Shown: positions 54,110 through 63,091, numbered from the stretch's first letter. The stretch is DNA of 64,000 nucleotides from Dinoroseobacter sp039192165 (GCA_039192165.1 JBCCXD010000006.1:62001-126000); one strand, 5' to 3'. Made by a program: numbers and translations. Notes: generated from the letters alone by a model not told the origin.

Positions 54110-54529
54110 ATGGAACCTGCGTTTCGCTTCGCCAAACAGGCACGTACCCCGGCGCTTTTCGCCGGAGTCGTCGTGACGCTTGGACTGGTCTGGCTTGGTC
54201 TAGTCTATAGCGCGCCGCTTTTTATCTGGTTCATTTGGCTGCCCTGTCTGGCTGCCCTGCTCTGGTATGTGGTGACCAACCCGGTTGCCGGGCTTGAAAT
54301 CACTGACAAGGACTTGACCGCCTTTCGCGGGAAAAAAAGCTGGCGCTTTGACCTTGCGCGCCTTGCGAAAGTAGAACTTCGCCACGATAGCGACGGCCCC
54401 GATACTATCGTTCTGCATTTCCTGGATGGCAGCACTGAGTCCCTTTCTTTGCTCGCCTCGCCCCCGGTCGCTCCGCTGAGACAAGCACTGGCTCGCTTGG
54501 GCATTCAGCTGCAAGAAACGTCGGCCTAG
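54110..54529 (+). CDS. Two-helix membrane protein with PH-like domain, paralogue 1
   Basis: Encodes 139 residues: two membrane helices (about residues 17-36 and 36-55), then a cytosolic beta-rich part with GLEITDKDLTAFRGKKSWRF, resembling bacterial PH-like domains. The neighbour at 54601 has the same layout and a matching GLELDKYALTAFSGRQRWSY stretch, so the two are tandem paralogues. The function is unknown. It follows pepN by 42 bases. Confidence 0.75.
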   Translation: MEPAFRFAKQARTPALFAGVVVTLGLVWLGLVYSAPLFIWFIWLPCLAALLWYVVTNPVAGLEITDKDLTAFRGKKSWRFDLARLAKVELRHDSDGPDTIVLHFLDGSTESLSLLASPPVAPLRQALARLGIQLQETSA

Positions 54530-54600
54530 TCGGGAACTCTTCCCAATTCTGACCGGCTAAATGCCCAGTCCCGGACATATTTCCGAGTTATCCACAGGCC

Positions 54601-55014
54601 ATGACGGTCACGTATCGACATATCCGTGCAGCCCGTAAGCCACTTCTCTGGCTTGCCGGCGCCATGTGTCTGAGTCTTATGGGAGCGGGTGCGCTGCATG
54701 GAGCGCCGCCCTTTTTCTGGACAGTCTGCGGGTGCATCGGGCTGGCCGTGCTGGTTGGGCTGAAGGCCAATAAAGCCGCCGGGCTTGAGCTGGATAAATA
54801 TGCCCTGACGGCCTTTTCCGGCCGCCAACGCTGGAGCTACGAGCTTGATCGCATCCGTCACGTGGAGCTGCGCCGCTGCGCGCAGGGCCCGGGCGACGTT
54901 GTTTTGCTGCTCAGAAACGGCCGCCGCGTGCGCTTGCCAATCCTGTCAACGCCGGAACCGGGTCGCTTTTCCTGCGCATTGGCCCGTTATGGACTGCGGC
55001 TGCATCTCGCCTGA
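54601..55014 (+). CDS. Two-helix membrane protein with PH-like domain, paralogue 2
   Basis: Encodes 137 residues with two membrane helices and a C-terminal PH-like domain (AAGLELDKYALTAFSGRQRW, then VELRRCAQGPGDVVLLLRNG). It aligns end to end with the preceding gene, from which it is separated by 71 bases. The two products could form a hetero-oligomer. No family name is certain. Confidence 0.75.
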   Translation: MTVTYRHIRAARKPLLWLAGAMCLSLMGAGALHGAPPFFWTVCGCIGLAVLVGLKANKAAGLELDKYALTAFSGRQRWSYELDRIRHVELRRCAQGPGDVVLLLRNGRRVRLPILSTPEPGRFSCALARYGLRLHLA

Positions 55015-55118
55015 CCCAAGAAGGCCATGTCCTTTTCGCGCGAAAACAACGTCGTCGGTTATTGCAGACAGGATCACTTTCAGACCGGGCAAGACCGCGC
55101 TCAATTTCGTCTTGCCAC

Positions 55119-56525
55119 TCAGCTTTCGTAGCGCGTATTTCCGCGTCGGTTGGCGTCCATCTTTAGCTCCGTGTGAAGCGGCTGATGCGCCCGCTGACCA
55201 CAGTTCTGCCGCGGGCAGAGCTGGCAGTTGATTCCGATCTTGGAGAACAGTCCGACCTCAGCAAAGCGATAAGGGCTTGCATACCCAATCCGCTCCGCGT
55301 GGCTCATCTCGCACCCCAATGCCACGGCGAGACGTCGTTCCTGGGTGCCCCGGCTATAGACGGGTCTGTCCGTTGTGCGGGAGATTGTGAAAAACTGCTC
55401 GCCGTCAGGCAGTTCCACAAATTGAGGCAGGATGACCCCGGGCGACCGGAAGGTGTCATGCAGGTTCCAGACCGGACAGGCGCCACCATATTCGGCCAGT
55501 TGAAACGAGGTCGAATTGAACCGCTTAGAAACGTTTCCGGCTTTGTCGATACGCAGAAAAAAGAATGGCACGCCTTTGGCACCATCCTTTTGTAAAGTCG
55601 TCAGACGGTGGCAGACTTGTTCGAAACTCACCGAACAGGCAGCTGCGATCCGGTGCACGTCATAGGCCGTACGCTCCGCCAGATCGAGAACCTTGTCATA
55701 TGGCATCAAAAGCGCCGCGGCAAAGTAGTTGGCCAGTTCGACCCTGCAGCGCGCGAGCCCGCGCCCCTTGGTCAACCCCGCATCTCGCACCAAGCCCTCC
55801 AGGATGTCCGAGAATTCCACCAACCCAAGAACATGCGCGAGCTGGAAAATTCGATTGGGATGATCCAGCGCTTCGGACAACCGCAGGAGACGGCGATCCG
55901 TATCATACACGCGCAGAGACTTACCCATATCGAGAATGCGCTCTAGACGCACTTCGATCCCGTGCCGTGCCGCCAACCGATCCTTCAGATCGGCATAGAC
56001 GTCATCCTCACGCCCCGGCATCTCATGGCGCACAGTTTCTGCCGCTGCCTCCAGCTCCTCGAAGTAGTTGGAATGATTTCGAAAAAAGTCGTGAATCACA
56101 GTCTCCGGAGCTGAGGCCACCAAGTCCGGCAATCCGCCGTCCGATCCCATGCGCATCACCTTCTCCACGGTGGTGCGATGCGTTTGGTGCAGCTCCAGAA
56201 ATCTGTCGACCAGCTTGGGCGCGTGATCAATGGCGGCGCGCAGCTCCTGCAGATCCGGAGCCTTCCCGCCAAAAAGGGGATCCTGCACCGCCCGGCGCAG
56301 ATCGCTGAGCCGTGTGGCGCCGTCATCCTTGATCAGGTTCCGCCAGTCTACATTATAGGTTTCGGTAAGCGCCATGAGCACTTGCACCGACAATGCGCGC
56401 TGGTTGTTTTCAAGCAAATTCACATAGGCCGGGCTGACGCCCAGCGCCTTGGCCATTTCGGCCTGGGTCTGCTTGCGCTCGCGTCTAAGCTGGCGCAGTT
56501 GCGGCCCCACCAGTGTCTTTCGCAT
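55119..56525 (-). CDS. ScfR-type transcriptional regulator (RamB/PccR-like)
   Basis: Encodes 468 residues: an N-terminal XRE helix-turn-helix (RKQTQAEMAKALGVSPAYVN), a middle helical part, a domain related to ImmA/IrrE peptidases whose metal motif is degenerate (CRVELANYFAAALLMP), and a C-terminal Cys-containing domain (CQLCPRQNCGQRA). This is the short-chain fatty acyl regulator layout of PccR and RamB, which sense acyl-CoA state. Its promoter faces the TTT transporter genes, and a dyad with TTTACAAA/TTTGTGAA lies 40 bases upstream. Confidence 0.88.
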   Translation of the reverse strand: MRKTLVGPQLRQLRRERKQTQAEMAKALGVSPAYVNLLENNQRALSVQVLMALTETYNVDWRNLIKDDGATRLSDLRRAVQDPLFGGKAPDLQELRAAIDHAPKLVDRFLELHQTHRTTVEKVMRMGSDGGLPDLVASAPETVIHDFFRNHSNYFEELEAAAETVRHEMPGREDDVYADLKDRLAARHGIEVRLERILDMGKSLRVYDTDRRLLRLSEALDHPNRIFQLAHVLGLVEFSDILEGLVRDAGLTKGRGLARCRVELANYFAAALLMPYDKVLDLAERTAYDVHRIAAACSVSFEQVCHRLTTLQKDGAKGVPFFFLRIDKAGNVSKRFNSTSFQLAEYGGACPVWNLHDTFRSPGVILPQFVELPDGEQFFTISRTTDRPVYSRGTQERRLAVALGCEMSHAERIGYASPYRFAEVGLFSKIGINCQLCPRQNCGQRAHQPLHTELKMDANRRGNTRYES

Positions 56526-56564
56526 CCACCCCTCCCCGATGTGTCTGCGCAGCTCGTTATGAGA

Positions 56565-56610
56565 AATAGTTACAAGTTTACAAAATCTCGATTTGTGAAA
56601 AGGAACTATT
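56565..56610. promoter_or_regulatory. Large imperfect dyad upstream of the ScfR gene
   Basis: Outer arms AATAGTT (56565-56571) and AACTATT (56604-56610) are perfect complements. Inside lie TTTACAAA (56577-56584) and TTTGTGAA (56592-56599), similar to the TTTGCAAA half-sites reported for RamB/PccR. It lies 40-85 bases before the regulator's start, fit for autoregulation. Confidence 0.5.
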
Positions 56611-56736
56611 ACACGCCAACGCGAAATCCAGTGAAATCCGACTTTGGTCGCATCATATCGTTGGCCACCCAGCGGGTCTGAGTGTCTTCCGAGCACAGGA
56701 TCCCGGGGCCCGGAAAGTCATTTGGGAGGAAACGCA

Positions 56737-57726
56737 ATGACACTCAGCTTTACCCGCCGTGCAGCTCTGGCAATCGCCGCAGTCGCCGCTACCTCGATCG
56801 CCGCGCCGGCTTTTGCCGACAATGACGACTGGCAGCCTAACAAGCCCGTCGAAATGGTCATCATGGCCGGTCAGGGCGGTGGCGCAGATCGCCTCGCACG
56901 TCTGTTCCAGTCGATCATCCAGAAGGAAAACCTTGCCTCAATGCCGGTGCTTCCGGTCAACAAGGGCGGCGGCTCTGGCGCTGAAGCACTGCGCTACCTA
57001 AAAGACAAGGAAGGCGACGCACATCTGGTTATGGCGACGCTGAACTCCTACTATACGACGCCGATCCGCACCGATATCGGTGTCGATATCGAGGAATACA
57101 CGCCGATCGCGCGCATGGCGCTCGACACCTTCGTTCTTTGGGTCAACGCAGACAGCGACATTTACACTCTGGAAGACTACGTTGCCGCGGTGAAAGAAGC
57201 CGGCGGCACCTGGAAAATGGGCGGCACTGGCACCGGGCAAGAGGACAGCCTCGTGACCGCGATGCTCGAGAAAGAGTTTGGCATCAAGCACACCTATGTT
57301 CCGTTCAAAGGGGGCGGCACCGTGGCCAAAAACCTCGTGGGTGGTCATATTGACTCGACGGTGAACAACCCGTCCGAGCAGATGGGCTTCTGGCAGGCAG
57401 GCAAATCCCGCCCGATCGTGGCTTTCACACCCGAGCGCCTTGCTGTTTTCCCGGACGTACCAACAGCGAGCGAAGTTGGACATGACATCGTGTATTGGAT
57501 GCAGCGGTCCTTCGTTGGTCCGAAAGACATGCCGGCAGAAGCGGTGTCCTACTACACAGCTATGTTTGAGGCGCTGAGCCAGTCCGAAGAATGGCAGACC
57601 TACACGCAGGAGAAGGCTCTGATGGCCGACTTCCTGACCGGTGACGCACTACAGGCCTACTTCCTTGAAGAGCGGGACAAGCATGCCGCGATCCTCAAGG
57701 ACATGGAGGGCGAAACAGGTTCCTGA
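56737..57726 (+). CDS. tctC: TTT transporter substrate-binding protein (TctC/Bug)
   Basis: Encodes 329 residues with an export leader that includes RR (FTRRAALAIAAVAA) and ends near AFA-DND. The mature part has Bug-family patterns: PNKPVEMVIMAGQGGGADR and GGGSGAEALRYL. It should deliver a carboxylate to TctAB. The start follows GGGAGGA. Two hairpins separate it from tctB, which would raise binding-protein levels. Confidence 0.94.
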   Translation: MTLSFTRRAALAIAAVAATSIAAPAFADNDDWQPNKPVEMVIMAGQGGGADRLARLFQSIIQKENLASMPVLPVNKGGGSGAEALRYLKDKEGDAHLVMATLNSYYTTPIRTDIGVDIEEYTPIARMALDTFVLWVNADSDIYTLEDYVAAVKEAGGTWKMGGTGTGQEDSLVTAMLEKEFGIKHTYVPFKGGGTVAKNLVGGHIDSTVNNPSEQMGFWQAGKSRPIVAFTPERLAVFPDVPTASEVGHDIVYWMQRSFVGPKDMPAEAVSYYTAMFEALSQSEEWQTYTQEKALMADFLTGDALQAYFLEERDKHAAILKDMEGETGS

Positions 57727-57752
57727 GCACTCCCCGCTTGGGACTTTCCGGG

Positions 57753-57827
57753 GCGGGCCGTCAATCACGGCGGTCCGCTTCGGGCACTAGAAGACGATCT
57801 GCACCCGGGTGGAAGTGGGCGCAGATC
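57753..57827 (+). other. Two stem-loops between tctC and tctB
   Basis: The first has arms GCGGGCCG (57753-57760) and CGGTCCGC (57771-57778) with one G-T pair; the second has GATCTGC (57796-57802) and GCAGATC (57821-57827). They fill the 149-base gap, which has no gene. They may stabilise the tctC message. Confidence 0.65.
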
Positions 57828-57875
57828 GGGAGACCGGCCCTGGGGTGAGGGCCACACATAAGGGGAGCAGAGACG

Positions 57876-58367
57876 ATGCTTAAAGCTGAAAGTGTCATCG
57901 CCGTCGGGCTTATGGGCCTGTCGATTTACTTCATGATACATGCAACTGTTCTACCCATCGGGTGGGTCGAATTCGAGGGGCCAGGAGGCGGGGCATTTCC
58001 ATTCTGGTTGTCCGCTGCGATGCTGGTTTCTTCGGGCTGTATCCTTCTGAAATCACTAAAAGAAAGTGAATCCGAAGACGCGGCTCCCTTTTTTGATCCA
58101 GATACACGGCGTGCAGTTGCCGCTGTCAGCATTGCCCTTTCGGCGACGATTGCACTGATTCCGCTTACTGGAGCCTACGTCGCCATCCCGCTCTTCCTCT
58201 TTTGGTATTTGAAAATCTACGGCGGACACGGATGGACGCTGACTGCAATTCTGACGGTTGCCGTCCCGACCTTTGTGTTCTTTTTCTTCGAAGTCACGCT
58301 CCGGATTCTGCTGCCCAAGGGGATTACAGAACCGCTCTTCTTCCCGCTTTACGCGATGTTCTTCTAA
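57876..58367 (+). CDS. tctB: TTT transporter small permease TctB
   Basis: Encodes 163 residues with four hydrophobic segments, the TctB layout, and PIGWVEFEGPGGGAFPFWL after the first helix. It forms the membrane part with TctA. It begins 149 bases after tctC and ends 21 bases before tctA. Confidence 0.9.
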   Translation: MLKAESVIAVGLMGLSIYFMIHATVLPIGWVEFEGPGGGAFPFWLSAAMLVSSGCILLKSLKESESEDAAPFFDPDTRRAVAAVSIALSATIALIPLTGAYVAIPLFLFWYLKIYGGHGWTLTAILTVAVPTFVFFFFEVTLRILLPKGITEPLFFPLYAMFF

Positions 58368-58388
58368 AGCAGACCCCGGAGACCACTC

Positions 58389-59903
58389 ATGGATATTCTT
58401 GCGCTTCTCGCGGACGGGTTTGCAACGTCTCTCTCGCCGCTCAACATCTTTATCGTTCTGATTGGCGTCACGGTCGGGCTTTTCATCGGCGCAATGCCCG
58501 GGCTGGGCTCGGTCAATGGCGTAGCCATCGTGTTGCCACTGACCTTCGTCGTTCCGCCTGCCTCCGCCATAATCCTGCTCTGCGCCATCTACTATGGGGC
58601 CATGTACGGGGGAGCGGTCAGTTCGATCCTGCTTGGCATTCCTGGGGCGTCGACCGCCGTCGCCACCACCTTTGACGGACGTCCCATGGCCCAGAAGGGT
58701 CAGGCCGGCCTTGCCCTCATTGCGGCAGCGGTCGCGTCATTTATTGGCGGGACGATCTCGGTTGTGCTGTTCACGCTCTTCGCGGTCCCACTTGCCGATC
58801 TTGCACTCGCCTTCGGGCCGGCGGAGGAATTTGCGCTCGTGTTGCTGGCCTTCACGACCTTTGTGGGCCTCGGCGGCGATGATGTGCTGAAAACCATCGT
58901 GATGATTTGTCTTGGCCTTGTTCTATCAACCGTCGGTCTCGATCTGATCTCGGGTCAGCCCCGCCTGATCTTCGGCGATCTGCCGGGGTTCTATTCCGGA
59001 ATTTCTTTTCTGGTTCTGGCCATTGGTGTTTATGGGATCGGAGAGGTACTTCATACAATTGAGACCTCCAAATCCGCGCCCCAGGTGACACCGGCGAAAA
59101 TCACCTTTGCCGAACTTGGCGCAGGTCTGAGGCGCATGAACCAGCTGTGGCGCACCATGAGTGTTGGCTCCTTCCTTGGCTTTTTTGTAGGGATGCTGCC
59201 AGCCGCCGGGGCAACGCCGGCATCGCTCATGGCCTACGGTATTGCAAAAACCACCTCCAAACGGGGGGATAAGTTCGGCGAGGGCGAGATCGAGGGCGTG
59301 GCGGCTCCCGAAACCGCAAACAATGCGGCGTCCACGGGCTCGCTCTTGCCGATGCTGACCCTCGGGATCCCAGGCTCTCCGACCACGGCCCTGCTGCTGG
59401 GCGGCATGGTGATGTGGGGGTTGGTGCCAGGGCCAATGCTGTTCATAGAACAGCCCGACTTTGTATGGGGTCTTATCTCCTCGCTTTACACAGCCAATGC
59501 TGCCGCTGTGCTGATCAACCTCGCGCTGATCCCCCTCTTTGTATGGGCGTTGCGCATGCCTTTCACCGTGCTCTGCGCGCTTGTGATTGTTCTGTGCATC
59601 GTGGGGGGGTTCGCCCCGTCGCAGAAAATGCATGATGTCTGGCTTATTGCCGGTTTTGGCATCGCGGGCTATGTCTTGCGCAAGGCTGATTACCCGCTTG
59701 CTCCACTGGTGCTGGCGCTCGTACTTGGCCCGCTCATGGAGAAGAGCTTCCGCCAAACGCTGGTGGCCGAACAAGGCAATATCTTTGCCTTCGTCGAACG
59801 CCCGCTCTCGGCAACCTTTATGGGGCTTGCGCTGCTGTTCTTCGTGCTGCCGCTACTGAAATATCTCCGCAAGCCCCGCCGGGGTGGCGTGCCTGCGGAA
59901 TAA
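58389..59903 (+). CDS. tctA: TTT transporter large permease TctA
   Basis: Encodes 504 residues, with about twelve hydrophobic segments. TctA signatures include GLFIGAMPGLGSVNGVAI, YGGAVSSILLGIPGASTAV (as GGAVSSILLGIPG) and TLGIPGSPTTALLLGGM. It is the Na+-coupled translocator for the carboxylate delivered by TctC. The ligand gene starts 22 bases after its stop. Confidence 0.95.
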   Translation: MDILALLADGFATSLSPLNIFIVLIGVTVGLFIGAMPGLGSVNGVAIVLPLTFVVPPASAIILLCAIYYGAMYGGAVSSILLGIPGASTAVATTFDGRPMAQKGQAGLALIAAAVASFIGGTISVVLFTLFAVPLADLALAFGPAEEFALVLLAFTTFVGLGGDDVLKTIVMICLGLVLSTVGLDLISGQPRLIFGDLPGFYSGISFLVLAIGVYGIGEVLHTIETSKSAPQVTPAKITFAELGAGLRRMNQLWRTMSVGSFLGFFVGMLPAAGATPASLMAYGIAKTTSKRGDKFGEGEIEGVAAPETANNAASTGSLLPMLTLGIPGSPTTALLLGGMVMWGLVPGPMLFIEQPDFVWGLISSLYTANAAAVLINLALIPLFVWALRMPFTVLCALVIVLCIVGGFAPSQKMHDVWLIAGFGIAGYVLRKADYPLAPLVLALVLGPLMEKSFRQTLVAEQGNIFAFVERPLSATFMGLALLFFVLPLLKYLRKPRRGGVPAE

Positions 59904-59925
59904 GACGAGACGGGGAGACGAACCT

Positions 59926-61467
59926 ATGGCAAACACCTACGCTGCGCTCATTGAGGCGCATCCCGACAACGCGCCCGCGATTGGGGCTCCGGATCGCCCC
60001 TGGCTCGATTACGCCGGTCTGCGCACACAGGTCGACACAACCCGCGCGGCGCTTCACGCGGCCGGTGTGGGCCGGGGCGACAGGGTCGCACTGGTGCTGC
60101 CCAACGGTCCGGAAATGGCAAGCGCCTTCGTGACCGTTGCGCAGGTTGCCACCACCGCACCGCTCAACCCCGCCTATAAGCAGGAAGAGTTCGAGTTTTA
60201 CCTCGAGGACCTGCAGGCAAAGGCGATCATCCTCCCGGAGGGCTATGACGGACCCGCTTTCGGCGCGGCTCAAAAGTATGATCTCGCTATTCTGAGGTTG
60301 TCGTTCGACGCGGATGCCCCGGCGGGCACATTCATGCTGACCGCAGAAACCAGTGCCGGTACCGCCGATACACGCGCCCCGCACCCCGATGATGTGGCTC
60401 TGATCCTGCATACCTCCGGCACGACATCGCGCCCGAAGATTGTGCCTCTTCTTCAGTCCAATGTGGCAGCTTCGGCGCATAACATTCTGACATCTCTCGA
60501 GTTAACCCCAGACGACCGGTGCATGAACGTCATGCCGCTCTTTCACATTCACGGGCTGGTCGCTGCCGTATCCGCATCCCTCGCAGCGGGTGCTTCGATC
60601 TGGTGCACACCGGGCTTTAACGCATTGGCGTTTTTCGGGCAGATGTCGGTGTGCAAACCGACCTGGTATACCGCTGTGCCAACCATGCATCAGGCGATCC
60701 TGAGCCGTGCCGGCCGCAACAAGGATGTGATCGGCGCAACCAAATTGCGGTTCCTGCGCTCATCGTCGGCGTCCTTGCCGGCGCCGGTGATGACAGAGCT
60801 TGAGCAGACCTTTAACGCCCCGGTGATCGAAGGGTACGGGATGACCGAAGCGGCACACCAAATGTGTTCCAACCCGCTTGGAATGGGCACCCAGAAACCG
60901 GGTGCCGTGGGCGTCGCCGCGGGCCCGGAGGTGCGCATTGCCGATGAAAACAATGACCAGCTGGTCGCCGACAGTGCCACGGGCGAGGTGGTCATATCGG
61001 GTCCGAACGTGACTCCAGGTTACGAGGGCAACCCCGAAGCCAATGCCAAGAACTTTTTCGAGGCCGAGGGCAAGCGCTGGTTCCGCACCGGAGATCAGGG
61101 CACATTTGACGCAGACCGCTATCTTCACCTGACCGGCCGCCTGAAAGAAATCATCAATCGGGGCGGCGAAAAAGTCAGCCCGCTGGAGGTAGATGCGATC
61201 CTGCTGGAGCACGACGATATTGCGCAGGTCGTAACCTTCGCCCTGCCCCACCCCAAACTGGGCGAGGACGTTGCAGCTGCGGTCGTGCTGGTTGAAAACT
61301 CAGAGCTCGATGCGCGCGCGATCCGCGACTTCGCCGCCGCGCGGCTTGCGGATTTCAAGACGCCGCGCAAAGTGGTGATTGTCGAAGAATTGCCGAAAGG
61401 TGCGACAGGCAAGATCCAGCGCATCGGCATGGCCGAGAAGCTGGGCCTGATTGAGAAGGCGGCCTGA
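59926..61467 (+). CDS. AMP-dependent acyl-CoA synthetase
   Basis: Encodes 513 residues of the ANL family. The ATP-binding P-loop is LHTSGTTSRPKIV, the A5 motif VIEGYGMTEAA, the hinge GRLKEIINRGGEKVSP and the catalytic lysine motif LPKGATGKIQR. The overall type resembles oxalyl- or medium-chain acyl-CoA ligases. Linkage to tctCBA suggests it activates the imported carboxylate, but the acid is unknown. The start 14 residues inside the longest frame is chosen because it avoids overlap with tctA. Confidence 0.93.
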   Translation: MANTYAALIEAHPDNAPAIGAPDRPWLDYAGLRTQVDTTRAALHAAGVGRGDRVALVLPNGPEMASAFVTVAQVATTAPLNPAYKQEEFEFYLEDLQAKAIILPEGYDGPAFGAAQKYDLAILRLSFDADAPAGTFMLTAETSAGTADTRAPHPDDVALILHTSGTTSRPKIVPLLQSNVAASAHNILTSLELTPDDRCMNVMPLFHIHGLVAAVSASLAAGASIWCTPGFNALAFFGQMSVCKPTWYTAVPTMHQAILSRAGRNKDVIGATKLRFLRSSSASLPAPVMTELEQTFNAPVIEGYGMTEAAHQMCSNPLGMGTQKPGAVGVAAGPEVRIADENNDQLVADSATGEVVISGPNVTPGYEGNPEANAKNFFEAEGKRWFRTGDQGTFDADRYLHLTGRLKEIINRGGEKVSPLEVDAILLEHDDIAQVVTFALPHPKLGEDVAAAVVLVENSELDARAIRDFAAARLADFKTPRKVVIVEELPKGATGKIQRIGMAEKLGLIEKAA

Positions 61468-61512
61468 GCACGGCAGGTCCATCGAAGGCGCCCGCTGAGA
61501 CGCGCTGGCGTC

Positions 61513-61537
61513 TTTGAGTATTTTTGCAAAGAAGAAG
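61513..61537 (+). repeat. Copy 2 of the 25-bp intergenic repeat
   Basis: TTTGAGTATTTTTG then CAAAGAAGAAG follows a hairpin with arms AGACGC and GCGTCT just upstream (61499-61514). It shares 22 of 25 bases with the copy at 726-750. It lies between the ligase and the ketopantoate-reductase-like gene. Confidence 0.5.
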
Positions 61538-61582
61538 ATGCAGAGGCGCGCGCCGTTTTACGAGCCGCGCATGAGGTGAGCG

Positions 61583-62563
61583 ATGAAGATTTGTATTTTT
61601 GGCGCCGGCGCGATAGGCGGCTACATGGGGGTGAAACTGGCGCAGGCCGGTGCCGATGTCAGCCTCGTGGCGCGCGGGCCGCATCTGGCGGCCATGCAGC
61701 GCAATGGGCTCTCGCTCATCGAAGATGACGATCAGCGCAGCACTGTCAGCGTCACCGCCTCCGACACCCCCGAAGACCTGGGCCCGCAGGACTATGTGAT
61801 CGTGACACTCAAGGCCCACTCCGTCCCGCCAGTAGTGCCAAAAATGCAGCCCCTGATCGGCCCGCATACAACCATCGTCTCAGGCGTGAACGGCGTGCCC
61901 TGGTGGTATTTTCACAAGGTTAGCGGCGCGTTGGAAGGCACGCGGCTTGCAAGTGTCGACCCCGGCAACGCGCAATGGGACGGGTTCGGGCCAGATCGCG
62001 TTCTGGGATGTGTGGTTTATCCGGCAGCTGAAGTGATCGAGCCGGGCGTGATCAAGCATCTTGAAGGCAACCGTTTTTCGCTGGGGGAACCGGATGGTTC
62101 TAAATCCGACCGCGCGATGGCATTGTCCAAGGCGCTCGCGTCAGCCGGCTTGCGGGCGCCTGTGCGGCCACGCATCCGAGACGAGATCTGGGTCAAGCTT
62201 TGGGGCAACCTGTCATTCAACCCGATTTCAGCGCTGACCCATGCAACGCTTGATGTGCTCTGCACCGATCCCGGCACCCGCGCGGTGGCGCGGGGCATGA
62301 TGGTAGAAGCGCAGCAGGTTGCGGAGAAGCTGGGCGTAAAGTTCCCGATCGATGTGGATAAGCGGATCGATGGAGGCGCCGCTGTGGGGGCACACCGAAC
62401 GTCCATGTGGCAGGATCTTGATCAAGGCCGCCCGATGGAAATCGACGCGCTCGTGACCTCTGTACAGGAGCTGGGGCGCCTGACCGAAACACCGACACCC
62501 ACGATCGACACCGTGCAGGCGTTGATCGCCCTGCGCGGAAAGTCAGCCGGGCTTTACAGTTAA
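61583..62563 (+). CDS. Ketopantoate reductase-like protein
   Basis: Encodes 326 residues of the ApbA/PanE family. The NADPH motif is IFGAGAIGGYMGVKLAQAG, and NPISALTHATLD and the basic active-site region KLWGNLSFN are conserved. PanE reduces 2-dehydropantoate for CoA synthesis, but many roseobacter paralogues sit in catabolic clusters and act on other 2-oxo acids. It follows the acyl-CoA ligase by 115 bases and may belong to the same pathway. Confidence 0.85.
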   Translation: MKICIFGAGAIGGYMGVKLAQAGADVSLVARGPHLAAMQRNGLSLIEDDDQRSTVSVTASDTPEDLGPQDYVIVTLKAHSVPPVVPKMQPLIGPHTTIVSGVNGVPWWYFHKVSGALEGTRLASVDPGNAQWDGFGPDRVLGCVVYPAAEVIEPGVIKHLEGNRFSLGEPDGSKSDRAMALSKALASAGLRAPVRPRIRDEIWVKLWGNLSFNPISALTHATLDVLCTDPGTRAVARGMMVEAQQVAEKLGVKFPIDVDKRIDGGAAVGAHRTSMWQDLDQGRPMEIDALVTSVQELGRLTETPTPTIDTVQALIALRGKSAGLYS

Positions 62564-62566
62564 AAA

Positions 62567-62599
62567 AGAGGCGCGCGGAAACCCAAACCGCGCGCCTCT
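62567..62599. terminator. Strong terminator between convergent genes
   Basis: AGAGGCGCGCGG and CCGCGCGCCTCT form a perfect 12-base stem around a 9-base loop. On the minus strand a TTTTTT run follows, so it ends the coxG-like transcript; it also lies 4 bases after the plus-strand gene. Confidence 0.9.
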
Positions 62600-62626
62600 A
62601 AGCCTAAACGTTCCGTGAGTGGTGCG

Positions 62627-63091
62627 TCAGGCTGCCTCGGCACCCTCGGCCGAGATCTTGTCTTTGAAATTGGTGAAAAACTTGGCCGACAGCTTTTTTG
62701 CAGTGCCAGCGACAAGCCGGGAGCCGAGCTGCGCAAGCTTCCCGCCGATCTCGGCCTTGGCCGTATAGGTCAGCAGGGTCTCTTCTCCCTGGTCAGCAAG
62801 AGCCACATCCGCACCACCTTTGGCAAAGCCCGCTGCCCCGCCGGAGCCCTCTCCGGTAAGCGAAAAGGTGTCCGGTGCACCGGCGGTGTCGAGTGTGACA
62901 TTGCCGCTGAACTTGGCCTTAACAGGACCGATTTTCAGGACGACCTTGGCTTCGAGTTCCGTGTCGGAGTGCTTAATCAGCTCCTCGCATCCCGGAATGC
63001 ACTCTTTCAGCACCTCCGGATCGTTTAGCGCCGCGTAGACCTGATCACGCGGCGCCGGGATCAGGATCTCATCGGTCAGTTCTAGGGACAT
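62627..63091 (-). CDS. CoxG-like SRPBCC protein
   Basis: Encodes 154 residues of the carbon monoxide dehydrogenase subunit G (CoxG) family with the SRPBCC fold: ILIPAPRDQVYAALNDPEVLKECIPGCEEL at the N-terminus (recognised by PEVLKECIPGCEEL). CoxG helps recruit CO dehydrogenase to the membrane in Oligotropha, and paralogues accompany molybdenum hydroxylases. It follows the 27-residue peptide gene by 15 bases. Confidence 0.9.
   Translation of the reverse strand: MSLELTDEILIPAPRDQVYAALNDPEVLKECIPGCEELIKHSDTELEAKVVLKIGPVKAKFSGNVTLDTAGAPDTFSLTGEGSGGAAGFAKGGADVALADQGEETLLTYTAKAEIGGKLAQLGSRLVAGTAKKLSAKFFTNFKDKISAEGAEAA

Noticed and set aside
58926..59774. A 282-codon leftward frame inside tctA
   Set aside because: It is opposite the conserved permease and is rich in His/Arg/Gln, typical of antisense shadows of membrane genes.
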